Shown here one piece after another: positions 27,428-42,400 of a stretch of DNA of 64,000 bases (position 1 is the first letter of the stretch; every line of letters begins with the position of its first letter). Position numbers and translations under genes: made by a program. The DNA is from Acholoe squamosa (taxonomy: Eukaryota; Annelida; Polychaeta; Phyllodocida; Polynoidae), in assembly GCA_949317995.1 (NCBI GenBank), contig OX439044.1, positions 9,891,141 to 9,955,140 on the forward strand. The letters run 5' to 3'. Under the pieces are notes generated by a model that was not told where the DNA came from, made no database searches, and worked only from the letters and a program-made list of their open reading frames with translations.

Positions 27428-30400
27428 ATCTGTCCCATGTTTTACCTCTCTGTTTTTCCTGCTTCTGTCATTGAATGTATTCAGTCTTCATCGTCACAAA
27501 AAGAGATATTGTTCCTGAGTCTGCTTGTGGCAGCGAACTTATAAATATGGTGGTTTATTGTGTATGTGTTTGGGGAATGAGGGGAGGGGATTCTGCCATA
27601 CCATGTATGAAGAAACATAAACCAATCCAGCCTAGGACTAAAGCAGCTCAGTGGCGCCCTCTAGCATCACCCACGTGAACATCAAGTAGCATACAAGTAT
27701 CGCCCCCTAGTGGAGAAATCTGAGTTGCTGGAGCTCTACCACTCTACTACACTGAAGGCCTGTGGGTGTTCCGTCCCTCCACAATACCCACAGATAACAG
27801 AGTCTGCATGTGGGTCACTCACCGACGGATCAACAGAAGACAGAGGGCAGGGAGGGCCAACACACATTCATCTTAATTGAATACTTTTAATGACCCCCTT
27901 TGATCTAGATAAGAATCTGATTGATCTAAGATGTATATTACAGCCACGCACCTCCTTTCCACTCCCTCCCCTCCCACTAAAGAAAAGGATCTGATTGGAG
28001 TTGGGTGTGTATTGGCCTTCCCTGGCCCCAGTCTCTTGTTGATCCGTCGGTGAGTGACCCACATGCAGACTCTGTTATCTGTAGGTATTGTGGAGGGACG
28101 GAACACCCACTATACCTACTATAGCATAGACTACGCTCGAGGCAGCAGCTTTCTGTGTTCATCTAATTCGCCATATTATTCAATAACTGATTAGACTTTT
28201 GGAATGCTTAACCAAGTACACAGAATTGTTTAACTCCAGGGCATACTTGAGGAGGAATTGCACATATCGTAAGGTTTATTTTCTCAATGCCTAAGAAAGG
28301 AACAGGGATATGTGAAGGTATATGTCAAACTTTTAGTTTACAGTCTACATTTCATGATCTCCGCCTTCAACAGAATGTTCTATCTAATGTACAAGGTTTG
28401 CGAACTACCTGAAACTGAGCTGTACAAGGCAGACTGCGTCATCCCCATCGACTCTTTTGGACTTTGGCTTGAAGACGCCGATCCATTTTTAGCAGGTTCG
28501 CTCACCTTTCCTCGCTGTCTGTCGGGAGAAAATGTTGGAAAATACTAACCCTATACAGAAAACAAGTACCACATTTGACCTAATAAGTGCAGAATTTATT
28601 TTATTTGGTTACCAAAAATGGATATTTTCTGACACATTCTAGTTTTAAAAATTAAAAAGAGCGAGGTTGTGCCCAAATGAGTTGATTGAATTTAATAAAA
28701 TTCTTATTAATGTGTCAAACTTTGTTTTATATCTACCTTGTCCCTTGTTTGGACACCCTTGGTACACTGCTGCTCTTCTTGGGACTACTGTCACCCCCAG
28801 GGCCCGGTTTCTTGGAGCTACTCTTCCCCACCGCACTGCCCGGACGATTACGGAGCAGTGAACTCGATAACCGAATATCTTCTGCGATGGACGCTTTGAG
28901 GCTTGACCGAGGCTGCACCTCGCCGTGACTCTTTGAATTCCAAGCGAGTGTTGATGAATGTCCCCATTTACGCTGATATCCCGGGCTTTCAATGGAGCTG
29001 CGTACCTTGCTGCTAGCGGTGTGGGCTGACTGCGGCCTCTTACGACCCTCGGCAGCGGCAGTTTTCGGTCGCCCAGATGACACTGTAGGCTGTAATGCAG
29101 ACTGAGGTCTCGTTTGTTTAAATCGGTAATCTGTCCTCAGTCTTTGGACAAACTTTTCATAGATGATTCTCTCCTCGTCTTCTTGTTCAACATCCTGGCC
29201 TATCATGTCGATAAGATTGTCTTCATCTTCATCTGGGTCATCTGGAACATCATCGTCAGCCTGACCATCATTGGCCTGTGCTGCGACGGGAGCAGCCTGC
29301 ACTGCCCATGCTGCAACCTGATGGCTGTTAGACGCTTGGACGGCCATACCCACCCGGCCGGGGTCCTCAGCTTTAGGTGTCAGCTCCTCCTCCTCCACCT
29401 GCTCCTCTAACGATTGACTCAAATGGTTATTGTTGGTATTTCCACCCGACTTATTCATCCACGATGGACCAGCCATCGAGATACCTCTCAGCGAGGCAGT
29501 CGTCTGACTCCCATCAAGACTCAGGTTAAGATTTAGTTCTTCTTGTAACGCAGGAGGTAAAAACTTTTTGGGACTTACTACCTCGCTGTACTCAAATAGG
29601 ATCGCCTCAGACAGCTCAGCTAATTGATCACTAGCTGAATTTCGCTCAGGCTTAGCAGTCTTGTTGCTAGTCTCAAGCTTGGCGGAGAGGTCCAGCGACA
29701 ACTCCGACTGTAAGGACTTTGGTAGATTACGGACAGGACTTTGCTGTATTTCATACTCAAAGTCATCGCTGTCTCGCACTCCACCTTCAAGTTTCAAACT
29801 GAGCACATCCCTATTAGTAGTCCCTGCCTCCTGGTGCTTCTCTGGTGTAACCTGAGACTTATCCAGACTTAGTTTACCCTGAGACTGCTGCATCCAGGCT
29901 GCGGATAGGGAGGAAGCACCCGGCGGGTTATACATCGACTCCTCGAGTCGATTCTTAAAGTTTGTAGCTGACTGTGAGAGACTGGTGCTTGTGCTGACCC
30001 CGAGTTGTCGCGACACGTCACGTTTACCTTTACATGGCACGGGGTCGACACCGCTCAGTACGGCCCCACACTCCACACACCATGTTACATAGATCTTATT
30101 GACCTCCGCACACTCCGGGCACACCTTAACCTGTGACATGGAGGAGGTGGATGAGTTCAGGTTAACTGAGGAATCAAATGAATCCCCTTGTTGTAAGAGT
30201 AGGCCTGATTTACTGGCTGTTGGCTCACCTGATAAGGTAGGACCAGGGGGCTGCTTTTCACTCAATGATACAGACTTGTATTTGTCCCTCGGAGACATTC
30301 TGAACAGGATCTCTACCTCATCATCAACATCATTTTTAATCTCTAATTCAGACTTTTTTGTAACTATTTCAGCCTTTTTATTCAGTTCTTCATTTCTAGT

Positions 30401-33400
30401 TGTACCTACTCCAGTCATCTTTGGGGATGATTTTGTTCCATTAATTTCAGCCTTTTTTGATGATTTTGCACCAACATTGTTATTCTTCCTTGGTGTGACA
30501 GGCTTAACACTTTCTCTTATATTGTTATTTTTCTTGGGAATCGTAGCTTTTTTAAGACTTTCTTCAACAATATTATCATTGTTTTGAGGTGTCGGGAATT
30601 TGGTACTTTCCTCGCTAGAGTGACTGCTAACAACATCCATTTCACTTGAGCAACTGGATCTTTTACTTCGACTCTTCGGTTTCTGTTTTAGGAAATCAAA
30701 ATTAATTCCTACTTCCCTGAATCGCTCGGTCATTTTCTCATCTTCAACAACAGACGTGACTTTAGTGAACAAGTCATCATCATCACTCCCCTCGTTGCGT
30801 AGATCATTTGATAGTTTCTTTTTGTCATTGTCAATTTTAAACTGTTCCCACTTTTCCCTTTGAGTGAGACTTGCTGCTTCTTTTGATGTAGCCACATTAT
30901 CAGTTAAAGCTTTGTCAATGTTACTCTTTTTCTCCTCCAACTCAACTCTATTTGGGCGACTCTCAAAATTAGTTTTGAATGAGGAGTCAGATTTAATACC
31001 AGGTTTAGAATGGATGTCTTTTTCATATGAAGTGTTCCCTTTTAGTGAGTTCCTTACATGCGGTCCATGTTCGGGGCCAATTTGTGTCCCTTTCACATCC
31101 AGGCTGTTGTCTATTTCATCACCTCGCGGTGTTTCAAGAATGTCAGGTTCCGGGACAGGTTCAAACCCTTGAACGGTCTCCAAGTTAAGTTTCTCCATCG
31201 AAGCAAAGTAGCGCTCGATGGAAGCTGTGGTGTACGGCATCCCGGCTTTTATCTTATCCTCAAACTGCTGCATCCTGGGAAATTGAATAGAGTGTACTAC
31301 ATTAATCATTTTTCAAGTCAAAGGAATCTACTTCAATCAAATCAGTGTTGTTCTGTTAGGTGGGTTTTTAATGCATTATATCTCTACCCCGGACACTGTG
31401 CTGAGCATGGTCTTCAACTTAGAAAAGGGAGAACATTAATTTCGATACAAAACCGTATGACATTAAAGATTGTGCCTATACATGGGTAAAAAGTGACGCT
31501 TGTGACGCTGTGACGCAGGGGTTTTAAAAAGTGATGCTCGTGACACAGGGGTTTTAAAAAGTGACGGACGGCGACACTAGCAAAAGTTCCCAGTACATTG
31601 GCATATATATGTAAAAAGTGACAGAGTGACGCGCCATCCCTCCTAAAAAGTGACGATGTGACGTTCTAAAAAAATTGAGCACCCATGTAATGTCTGAAGA
31701 TTCCCTCCATGCTGAGTGTTACTGAGTCTTTAATATTAGTTCATTATCACCAGACTACCTCACGTATATGGAGCATGTCGTGCATAACACATGCACTTAA
31801 GATGAAAGAAAGGCTGTAGGGTGCATCCCCACTTTTGAGATGTCCTATAAGGTAATTTTTTTTTTAACAAAGGGTGGGGGGCAAACTTTTTTCGACCCCT
31901 TGACTGAGGGAGGGCCAACTTTTTTCAATAAAATAATGTAACCTGTTTTCAAAAAAAAAAGTCTGTGCATTACTATAGGTCAAAAGAGCATGGTTGCATG
32001 CAATTATCAGCCCCTCCGGTGGCAAAAGATTTTTGACTCTTGCAAGGAAGGGGACAATTTCTTTTTACACACCCACACAAAATCTTATCAGCCTGCTTTG
32101 TTAAAAAATGATCACTCCCTAAGGCACGGGAAACCTGAGATCCGCGTACAAGATACGGCATATATACGAGGTACATGTACCACGGTAGTTCAAAGGGGAC
32201 CAACTGATAGTGCACCACCTACAACTGTGGGATTAAGTCCTTTTAACTACCGGTCTCCAGGATTTGCCATTGTAAACCTAATTGTATTGAACTGTATTAT
32301 TCACTTACTAACCACTTGTCCTACAATGGTGCGTGATAATCTACTTATAAATCAACTATTTAGATGGTGCTTGATCATTTAACCCTTTAAGGGTCGCTGA
32401 AGCATTAATGCTTCATGTCCATTTGTCGTCATGATGCATGAATGCAGCCCTAGTGAGTAACTCACCAGGGCTGCATTCATGCATCATGCCGACCCTACTG
32501 GATTGATACACAAACTCCCGAAGGGTCGGCATGATGCTCCAATAAAGTGCTGCCGAGCAGTCTTGCCAGCACTTCATTCGTACACCATGATCAGGGGTGT
32601 GAAATGCTGAAATCGATTTAGACTGAAGTATATTGTGAGGATTTATAGTCAATTTGACATTGGATAAAAGTTGTCCAAATAGCTATTAAGATACATTATA
32701 ATATAACACCTGCTGAGCCAACAAATATGATTAAGATAGTAGCAGAAACCAGTTTGGAAGGTATCAAACATTATGAGACCATGTAATTTCAGTCACACCC
32801 CCCCCCCAAATATAAATGGTATATCATTTTCTCAGTGAATTTACACAGATCTCAGGAATAGTCCTGGGGAACATAGAAAAGGCGGATTATCTGATGATGC
32901 CCTTAAAGGTTTATCTTGTAAGGGCCGCATAATGCCCATGTAATCATATATTAATGTGTACAATGCACCAAAAGGTAACTCAGCATCACTGCACTAGTGC
33001 ATCATGCCGACACTTCAGGAGTGTATCAATCGTTTAAGACCATCATGATGCATGAATGCAGGATTGGCGAGTACTAACCAGGGATGCAATCGTGCATCAT
33101 GATGACAAGTTTAATGACATGATGCATTAAAGCATTATGCGGCAGCTTTTAACCCTTTAGAGCTGATGGTGAATTAATGCATCATGCCACCCTGTATAGG
33201 GTTTTAGTTCAGTCACTCCAGACCAATATAGGGGTCAACCACCACATATTTACACAGGTTCCTACCGTAATCTCCCGCGTATAAGGCACGTCTTATACGA
33301 GAGGTTTTAGTTCTTTCTTGATCCACAAGGGGGAGATCAAGACCTTCCTTTTGATATCTTACACTCCCATATAACCTCATCAGCTGAATATGGGGTCCAG

Positions 33401-36400
33401 GGAGGTCTGAGGGGTCCATGCAACACATAGGTTTTTGAATTTTCAAAATCCATTCAGTAGAACAAAAGTTATGAATCTTTTATTTTTCTGGTCAAATCTC
33501 TAAACTCTGGGTGCGCCTTATACGCGGGCTGCGCCTTATACGCGGGAGATTACGGTACCTGTTGTTTTTTGTTGTTGTTTATTGCTTTTTTGACTTCTTA
33601 GTCCTTGGGTACACCTTTACATCATATATTTCATGGTAGGAAACTGTTCTAATTTGTGGTGGGTCTACTCACAAATTGACTGGACTATTGATACAGTTCA
33701 TTGGTTTATCATGGAGCACTTCATTAGAGCATCATGCCGACCCTCCGGGCTGTACCAACCCTGAAGGTTTGGCATGATGCTTGAATGCAGCAGGGTCCAT
33801 GCATCATGATGACCAATGGGCATGATGCATCAATGCATTAGCGGCCCTTCTATGGTTAAAGGGTCAGCTTGCTAATCTTGGCCTCATCCTTGTGTCCAAC
33901 CCCCATACATAAGCAAATGTCCACGACCATGGAATATTTTTGCATCATATTCGGTGAGGTATAAGGCGTCGTTGAATACGGACAGCCTCACAGAGGTGAA
34001 TGCAATGCAAAAATGTTCCATGGGAGTGGACATTTGCATTTATGTCTTGGCCTATGGGGTTAATTTGCTTTTAGATAAAGAAAAACAGCTCAGTTCCATT
34101 CAAAATCCAAGATGGTGCACCCCATTGAATAAAGCATATTGTATTCCATGCCCCCCATGGAATACGGCTGTTCTAATACTAATCTATAGTAACGATCGTA
34201 TCTGCCCTGACATAATGTGTTATCCCAGACTTGGCACTCCTGCTGCCAGACATGTAAACTATTTGTACAGGCAGAAATCACAGACTGTAACTTGGGCCTG
34301 GGGCCAATATTGGCACCAAGCTGGGCAGATTTACTCTATCATTTAACATTCCCCGTCAAGTAACAGTGTATTATGTTTACCTCACTCTAATAACTTGTAC
34401 ATACACCTAAAGGCAGCTAAGTGGCTAACGCCTAAGGCTATGCTGTTGCCCACCATACTAGGAATACTAGCGATTGCAGAGAGAACAGAATATGTTCTTT
34501 ATATTATACGGCCCTTATAGTGTGCGTTCAAAGTTAGACCTAAAAGTCTTGTTTGTAACACTACCTACCCATTTTATTTTTGCCCGTACCCTAAATTTAT
34601 GATGTTCCCTTTTGAAAAGCACATATTTTAAAAGCCCAAGTATCAAATAACCAGTTATATGTGATAAGATTTACATTAATGCTTTTCTGAAAATGGAAAA
34701 TCAATAAGAAACACTTTCGATCTCTGGCCCCTAATCTTTCTTAGATCCTGTTACATAAGCAGAATTTATATTCAATTTCTTAATAGGCTGGAGGAATTTA
34801 GCTTGATCTGAATGTTACATCATCCCATATGATACTCAAACTCACTTCTCGTCGTTTCTATCCTTTTTTCTAGGTTTAAAGAAAAACACTCCAAAGCAGG
34901 ATGATGATAAATACTGATATAGCAGGGACAGCAACTTGGTAGCCTTTAAAGTGAAAGGATTCAAAATGACATTATGAGTATAATTTGCTTAGTGGAACAT
35001 GGGACCAAAAAAAAACTAAAAATATTCTTACCTGATGTCTGCGACATGTTGTCGGATCCCCTCGATATGCTCCTCCTGACTGCTCTGACCGAGCTGACCG
35101 CTGTTAGACCCCGACCGTCGATGTCCTTGACTCAGACTTTGTTCTTGAGGTTTCCGATTTGGAATCTGACCCCTAGGAGAGAGTTTCGCTGTATTCTGGC
35201 CCCTCGGGGAGAGTTTTGTGGTACTTAATGAGTTGTCGCTCACTGCCGTGCTGTCCGTAATAGCCACAGTCTTGTAAAACTCTTTCTTAACGCTGTGGAT
35301 GCCGCGTACATAATCAAACTTTGCTCCGCTATCTGGCTCGTCAAGCTCAGCCTGGTCATGTTTCCTATTCACAAAATCAGAGAAGGTTGAGCTTTTAGAG
35401 GCTGAAACCTGCTGGTTGAGTTTAGCACTGAAATGTTCTACTGAGGAGGCAGCAGATCTAGCGCCATCCTCCTCAGCTGACGTATGAGACAGGTTGCGTG
35501 CACGGGCATAGATCTCATCTGTACAATACGAGTACTTGGTACTTTTCCGCATTGAGGAGCTCACAGAATCTGATGCTGCATTAGACCTATGGTCTGATTT
35601 AGAATCAGAGGTAGTCCGGGACCGCCGCCCCTCCTGGCGTCCATCTTGGCTCCTTAGCTGCAAGTGCTCATCTTCTGGTCGATGTGTTGTCAAACCCAAA
35701 TCATCAATGTCTGTACTGTGGGATATCGGGAGCTGATTGTTACCAACCTCTGTCTCAGAACGGAAGGACTCTAAAGTGATATCATGTAGACGGCTACCAG
35801 CTACTGTGCTATCATCTGCTATCCATGCGCTCTCCTCCAGGTTCTTCAGTAAGCGCGCCATACGGTCCTTACCCAATACAGACTGCAACATGTTGGAGGA
35901 AAACTCCTGCTCAATCACCGACTTTGCTGTCATTTCACTGTCTGAAGTTGACTGGGTCCTGGTCTTCTCAAAATCTGTGCTCTCCATGTGTATAGGCTTC
36001 TCCTGGAACAGAATTCTAGGTACTGCAGGGGCATTGTTTGAAGTTCTAGTTATGGGTGGCTTATCATCAACATTGCTGTCATAGTTAGGAGGGGTATAGT
36101 TTATCTGCTTTGAGTCATTGTCAACTGAGGAAGCGATACTTTCTGCGGTCAAGTCATGCACAGTCCTATCTTCCATTCTAATATCATCAATGTTGTCAGT
36201 ACTTTGTCTAGCACTGGATTCTTCTGCATGATTCACTAGACCTTCGTGAGTAGCAGACTTACGCATTGAAAACTCATAGCGGTCAGGAACTTCTGGTCTT
36301 TGATGTAGGTCTTCAGCAGCTGCAGACACACTCAATCCACCGAAATGCTCCATACTCTGACTCGCTCGGAGCCCACTCGCAGAGCCGGGTCTTATGTGTT

Positions 36401-39400
36401 TGGGTTTATGTGAGCTGCTAAAGGCTGGGATGTGGTAGTCTACCCTTAGACCTTCAAATCTTTGTTGGTCCACCGACAACCCAAGCTCAGAATAATCGTC
36501 CTCAAAATCAGCTTCGATCATGCTGCTCTGTATCTGGCGGTTCTGGTCCCTCTCGCTGTTTGTGACTCCATGTCCCGATATCAACATCTGGTTGTTATTA
36601 TACAAGTCTCTACTTGATGCGGGGGATCTTTTTTTGGGTGGTTTACCTGGGATGGCTTTTCCTTTTGGACCCCCAACTTTGGTTCTGTTTGCTTTGGACA
36701 TCTGAGGTGTTCTTGAACCAAATGTGCTCTCCCTTTGGGAGACAATGTTAGATTCAGGTGGCAAGGTAGGTAGGGAGAACCCAAGGGTTGATGAAGACAC
36801 AGGTCTTTGGTTATGAAAACTATTCAGTAACATTTCCCTTCTTGCTGTCCCACCCAAATTTGACATTGACGCTCGGGTGCCAAGATTATTGGCACCAATT
36901 ATGCTACCAGCATTGTTCGACCCAAGTATACTGCCAACATTACTAGAGCCTAGTATTCCGCCAACATTACTTGATCCGACTATATTACTTTCACCTCTAT
37001 AGTTCCCATTGTTATTGCCTTCTACAGAATCCATATTTAGAGGGTTTCTATAGAAGCTGCTTGACTGCTGTAGACTCTCCCTTGATCCACTGTCACGGCT
37101 GATGGCACTAACTGGGCGTGACGAGGCTCGGTGCGCATCCATCGACATGACCCGCGTATCAGCGACCATCGACACCCGTACATCCTCCTGTATTTGGTCA
37201 TTGTGTCTGGTCTGGATGTTGTTCAGATTAATATCAGCACTCCTGTAAAATAAAGAGGAACAAGGGCAAGGCCACTGATGACTAAATTTCTAATTCAAAA
37301 AAGAAATTATAGAATATAAAACAGTATTAAACTTTCAAACCTCACTGGTGGCTTATGGATTCTCCCAAAGTTTTGGGGAGAAGATTGTATGTGAATGTGG
37401 TTTATACGCTACTTGCTTACACTAAATCTTTCTCTTAATGTCTTATTATTATATTGACACTTTCCATATACAACTAACTACACCACCACTTCCTGTGTTC
37501 TACTTACTACATCCCCACTTTCTGTATGCTACATCACTACTTTCTGTATACTACATCACCACTTTCTGTATACTACATTACAACTTTCTGTATACTACAT
37601 CACCACTTTCTGTATACTACATCACCACTTTCTGTATACTACATCCCCACTTTCTGTATACTACATCACCACTTTCTGTATACTACATCACCACTTTCTG
37701 TATACTACATCACCACTTTCTGTATACTACATCACCACTTTCTGTATACTACATCACCACTTTCTGTATACTACATCACCACTTTCTGTATACTACATCC
37801 CCACTTTCTGTATACTACATCACCACTTTCTGTATACTACATCACCACTTTCTGTATACTACATCACTACTTTCTGTATACTACATCACCACTTTCTGTA
37901 TACTACATCACAACTTTCTGTATACTACATCACCACTTTCTGTATACTACATCACCACTTTCTGTATACTACATCCCCACTTTCTGTATACTACATCACC
38001 ACTTTCTGTATACTACATCACCACTTTCTGTATACTACATCACTACTTTCTGTATACTACATCACCACTTTCTGTATACTACATCACAACTTTCTGTATA
38101 CTACATCACCACTTTCTGTATACTACATCACCACTTTCTGTATACTACATCCCCACTTTCTGTATACTACATCACCACTTTCTGTATACTACATCACCAC
38201 TTTCTGTATACTACATCACCACTTTCTGTATACTACATCCCCACTTTCTGTATACTACATCACCACTTTCTGTATACTACTCACTACATCACCACTTTCT
38301 GTATACTACTCACTACATCACCACTTTCTGTATACTACTCACTACATCACCACTTTCTGTATACTACATCACCACTTTCTGTATACTACATCACCACTTT
38401 CTGTATACTACTCACTACATCACCACTTTCTGTATACTACTCACTACATGACCACTTTCTGTATACTACTCACTACATGGCCACTTTCTGTATACTACTC
38501 ACTACATGGCCACTTTCTGTATACTACTCACTACATCACCACTTTCTGTATACTACTCACTACATGACCACTTTCTGTATACTACTCACTACATGGCCAC
38601 TTTCTGTATACTACTCACTACATGGCCACTTTCTGTATACTACCCACTACAACACCACTTTCTGTATACTACTCACTACATGACCACTTTCTGTATACTA
38701 CTCACTACATGGCCACTTTCTGTATACTACTCACTACATGGCCACTTTCTGTATACTACTCACTACATGGCCACTTTCTGTATACTACTCACTACATGGC
38801 CACTTTCTGTATACTACTCACTACATCACCACTTTCTGTATACTACTCACTACATGGCCACTTTCTGTATACTACTTACTACATCACCACTTTCTGTATA
38901 CTACTCACTACATGGCCACTTTCTGTATACTACTCACTACATCGCCACTTTCTGTATACTACATCACCACTTTCTGTATACTACTCACTACATGGCCACT
39001 TTCTGTATACTACTCACTACATGACCACTTTCTGTATACTACATCACCACTTTATGTATACTACTCACTACATGGCCACTTTCTGTATACTACTCACTAC
39101 ATCGCCACTTTCTGTATACTACTCACTACATGACCACTTTCTGTATACTACTCACTACATGACCACTTTCTGTATACTACTCACTACATGGCCACTTTCT
39201 GTATACTACTCACTACATCACCACTTTCTGTATACTATTCACTACATCACCACTTTCTGTATGCTACATAACCACTTTCTATATACTACATCACCACTTT
39301 CTGTGTACTACATCACCACTTTCTGTATGCTACACAGGGGCGTAGGAAAAGTGGGGGCCAGGGGGGCCTGGGCCCCCCAATCATAATAGGTGGGGCCTGA

Positions 39401-42400
39401 GTATGTCTGGGCCCCCCCCCCCCCAAATTGGCCAAGAAGCCATAATAAATTGGATAAGAAGCTAAAACTATCATCTGAAATTACATCAATGTGGTAATGG
39501 GAAAGGGAAAATGGGGGCCTGAGCTTCAACTCAGATCTGAAATTCACCAAAAATTATCTTTCTATACAAATCCTATATAGGTATGTATAGGCGTCATTGC
39601 ACTTGAGTCAATAATTCAAGGTGGTCATGGTGGGCCCCCAGCTGCCCCCCCCCCCAATGAAGATTTGCTTCCTACGCCTCTGCAACATCACCACTTTCTG
39701 TGCACTACACCCTACTTTCTGTATACTACATCACCACTTTCTGTATACTACTGAGTACATCACCACTTTCTGTGTACCATACCATGTCCACCAGAACCTG
39801 GCAAGGCCGACCAAGGGCCTGGCTAATGACTTCTCAGTGGGAGTGTTATAGCTGTGGTCAGTGGTTACACCAAGGCATCAATATACCACAGACATATCAA
39901 CCCATGACTCCTTCCTCCAGGGCTGTTAATTGGAGTGTGAATGGAATCTGTCACCACAGGTGCAGGGCTTTTGACAGGATTTTTTGCCATACACCAATTG
40001 CACACTTTTTAGCAAATACAATGCGCCATTCTGTAAATGAATGGCCATTCTAGCCATTTAAATGCGACATTTAAGCATTAAATTCGTGTATTACGCACTA
40101 CGCAGCCCTGTCAAAAGCCCTTCAGGTGTAAAGTTTTATTGTCTATAATGATACTTTCAAAGAGATCCTCCCGTAAGTGTTAAATCTAAAGCTAATGAAT
40201 GTGCTTATCACCCTCACAGTCAGGGGCCCGCCAGGTCCTCCCAGATAACCGTTATATCACCACTTTCTGTATACTACATCACCACTTTCTGTATACTACA
40301 TCACCACTTTCTGTATACTACATCACCACTTTCTGTATACTACATCACCACTTTCTGTATACTACATCACCACTTTCTGTATATTACATCACCACTTTTT
40401 GTATACTACTCACTACATGACCACTTTCTGTATACTACTCACTACATGGCCACTTTCTGTATGCTACTCACTATATGGCCACTTTCTGTATACTACCCAC
40501 TACATCACCACTTTCTGTATACTACTCACTACATGGCCACTTTCTGTATACTACTCACTACATCACCACTTTCTGTATACTACCCACTACATCACCACTT
40601 TCTGTATACTACTCACTAGATGGCCACTTTCTGTATACTACCCACTACATCACCACTTTCTGTATACTATTCACTACATCACCACTTTCTATATACTACT
40701 CACTACATGGCCACTTTCTGTATACTACTCACTACATGACCACTTTCTGTAAACTACTCACTACATCACCACTTTCTGTATACTACTCACTACATGACCA
40801 CTTTCTGTATACTACTCACTACATGGCCACTTTCTGTATACTACTCACTACATCACCACTTTCTGTATACTACTCACTACATCACCACTTTCTGTATACT
40901 ACTCACTACATCACCACTTTCTGTATGCTACATCACCACTTTCTGTATACTACTCACTACATGGCCACTTTCTGTATACTACTCACTACATCACCACTTT
41001 CTGTATACTACCCACTACATCACCACTTTCTGTATACTACCCACTACATCACCACTTTCTGTATACTACTCACTACATCACCACTTTCTGTATAGTGCTC
41101 ACTACATGGCCACTTTCTGTATACTACTCACTACATCACCACTTTCTGTATACTACTCACTACATGACCACTTTCTGTATACTACCCTCTACATGGCCAC
41201 TTTCTGTATACTACTCACTACATGGCCACTTTCTGTATACTACTCACTACATCACCACTTTCTGTATGCTACATCACAACTTTCTGTATACTACCCACTA
41301 CATGACCACTTTCTGTATACTACTCACTACATCACCACTTTCTGTATACTACTCACTACATGGCTCCTTTCTGTATACTACTCACTACATGGCCACTTTC
41401 TGTATACTACTCACTACATCACCACTTTCTGTATACTACTCACTACATCACCACTTTCTGTATACTACCCACTACATCACCACTTTCTGTATACTACTCG
41501 CTACATCACCACTTTCTGTATACTACTCACTACATGGCCACTTTCTGTATACTACTCACTACATGGCCACTTTCTGTATACTACTCACTACATGGCCACT
41601 TTCTGTATACTACTCACTACATGGCCACTTTCTGTATACTACTCACTACATCACCACTTTCTGTATACTACTCACTACATCACCACTTTCTGTATACTAC
41701 CCACTACATCACCACTTTCTGTATACTACCCACTACATCACCACTTTCTGTATACTACTCACTACATGGCCCTTTCTGTATACTACTCACTACATGGCCA
41801 CTTTCTGTATACTACTCACTACATCACCACTTTCTGTATACTACTCACTACATGGCCACTTTCTGTATACAACTCACTACATGACCACTTTCTGTATACT
41901 ACTCACTACATCACCACTTTCTGTATACTACTCACTACATGGCCACTTTCTGTATACTACTCACTACATGGCCACTTTCTGTATACTACTCACTACATGG
42001 CCACTTTCTGTATACTACTCACTACATGGCCACTTTCTGTATACCGATTTAGCTGGTTTAATTATCAGCCAATGAAATAACATCAACTATTTACTGCGAT
42101 CCTTCCAGGGGTCAGTGGTACCCATCGGATAAGTGTTATCAGTGATAAGAGCTGGGAACCAGCTTCAGCAATGGCTGCGCACATTGGACAATCCGCTACC
42201 TCATTATACTACCCACTACATCACTACTTTCTGTATACTACTCACTACATGGCCACTTTCTGTATAGTGCTCACTGGCTACCGCTCTGTTATTAGTATAG
42301 ACTATGCAATATAATACATTCTCTCAATTACAGGAAGCCTTAAGTTTTAATGTTTGTGTGAACTATAATTAGCACTACTGTGTCTGTAAATCGCATTCTG

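Noticed and set aside
27868-28162. Coding exon in the arms of the 74-bp inverted repeat
   Set aside because: The phase does not fit exons 5 and 6, which already join each other; the open frames come from the repeat itself.
28645-28736. Read-through of exon 4 into a TAG stop as an alternative C-terminus
   Set aside because: A good donor lies just before the stop and exon 5 continues in phase; intron retention cannot be excluded but is not supported.
37438-42080. Long open frames (up to about 430 codons) rich in Tyr, His, Leu and Thr
   Set aside because: They are translations of the stop-free 22/29-bp minisatellite, occur in all three forward frames, and lie in an intron of a gene on the other strand.
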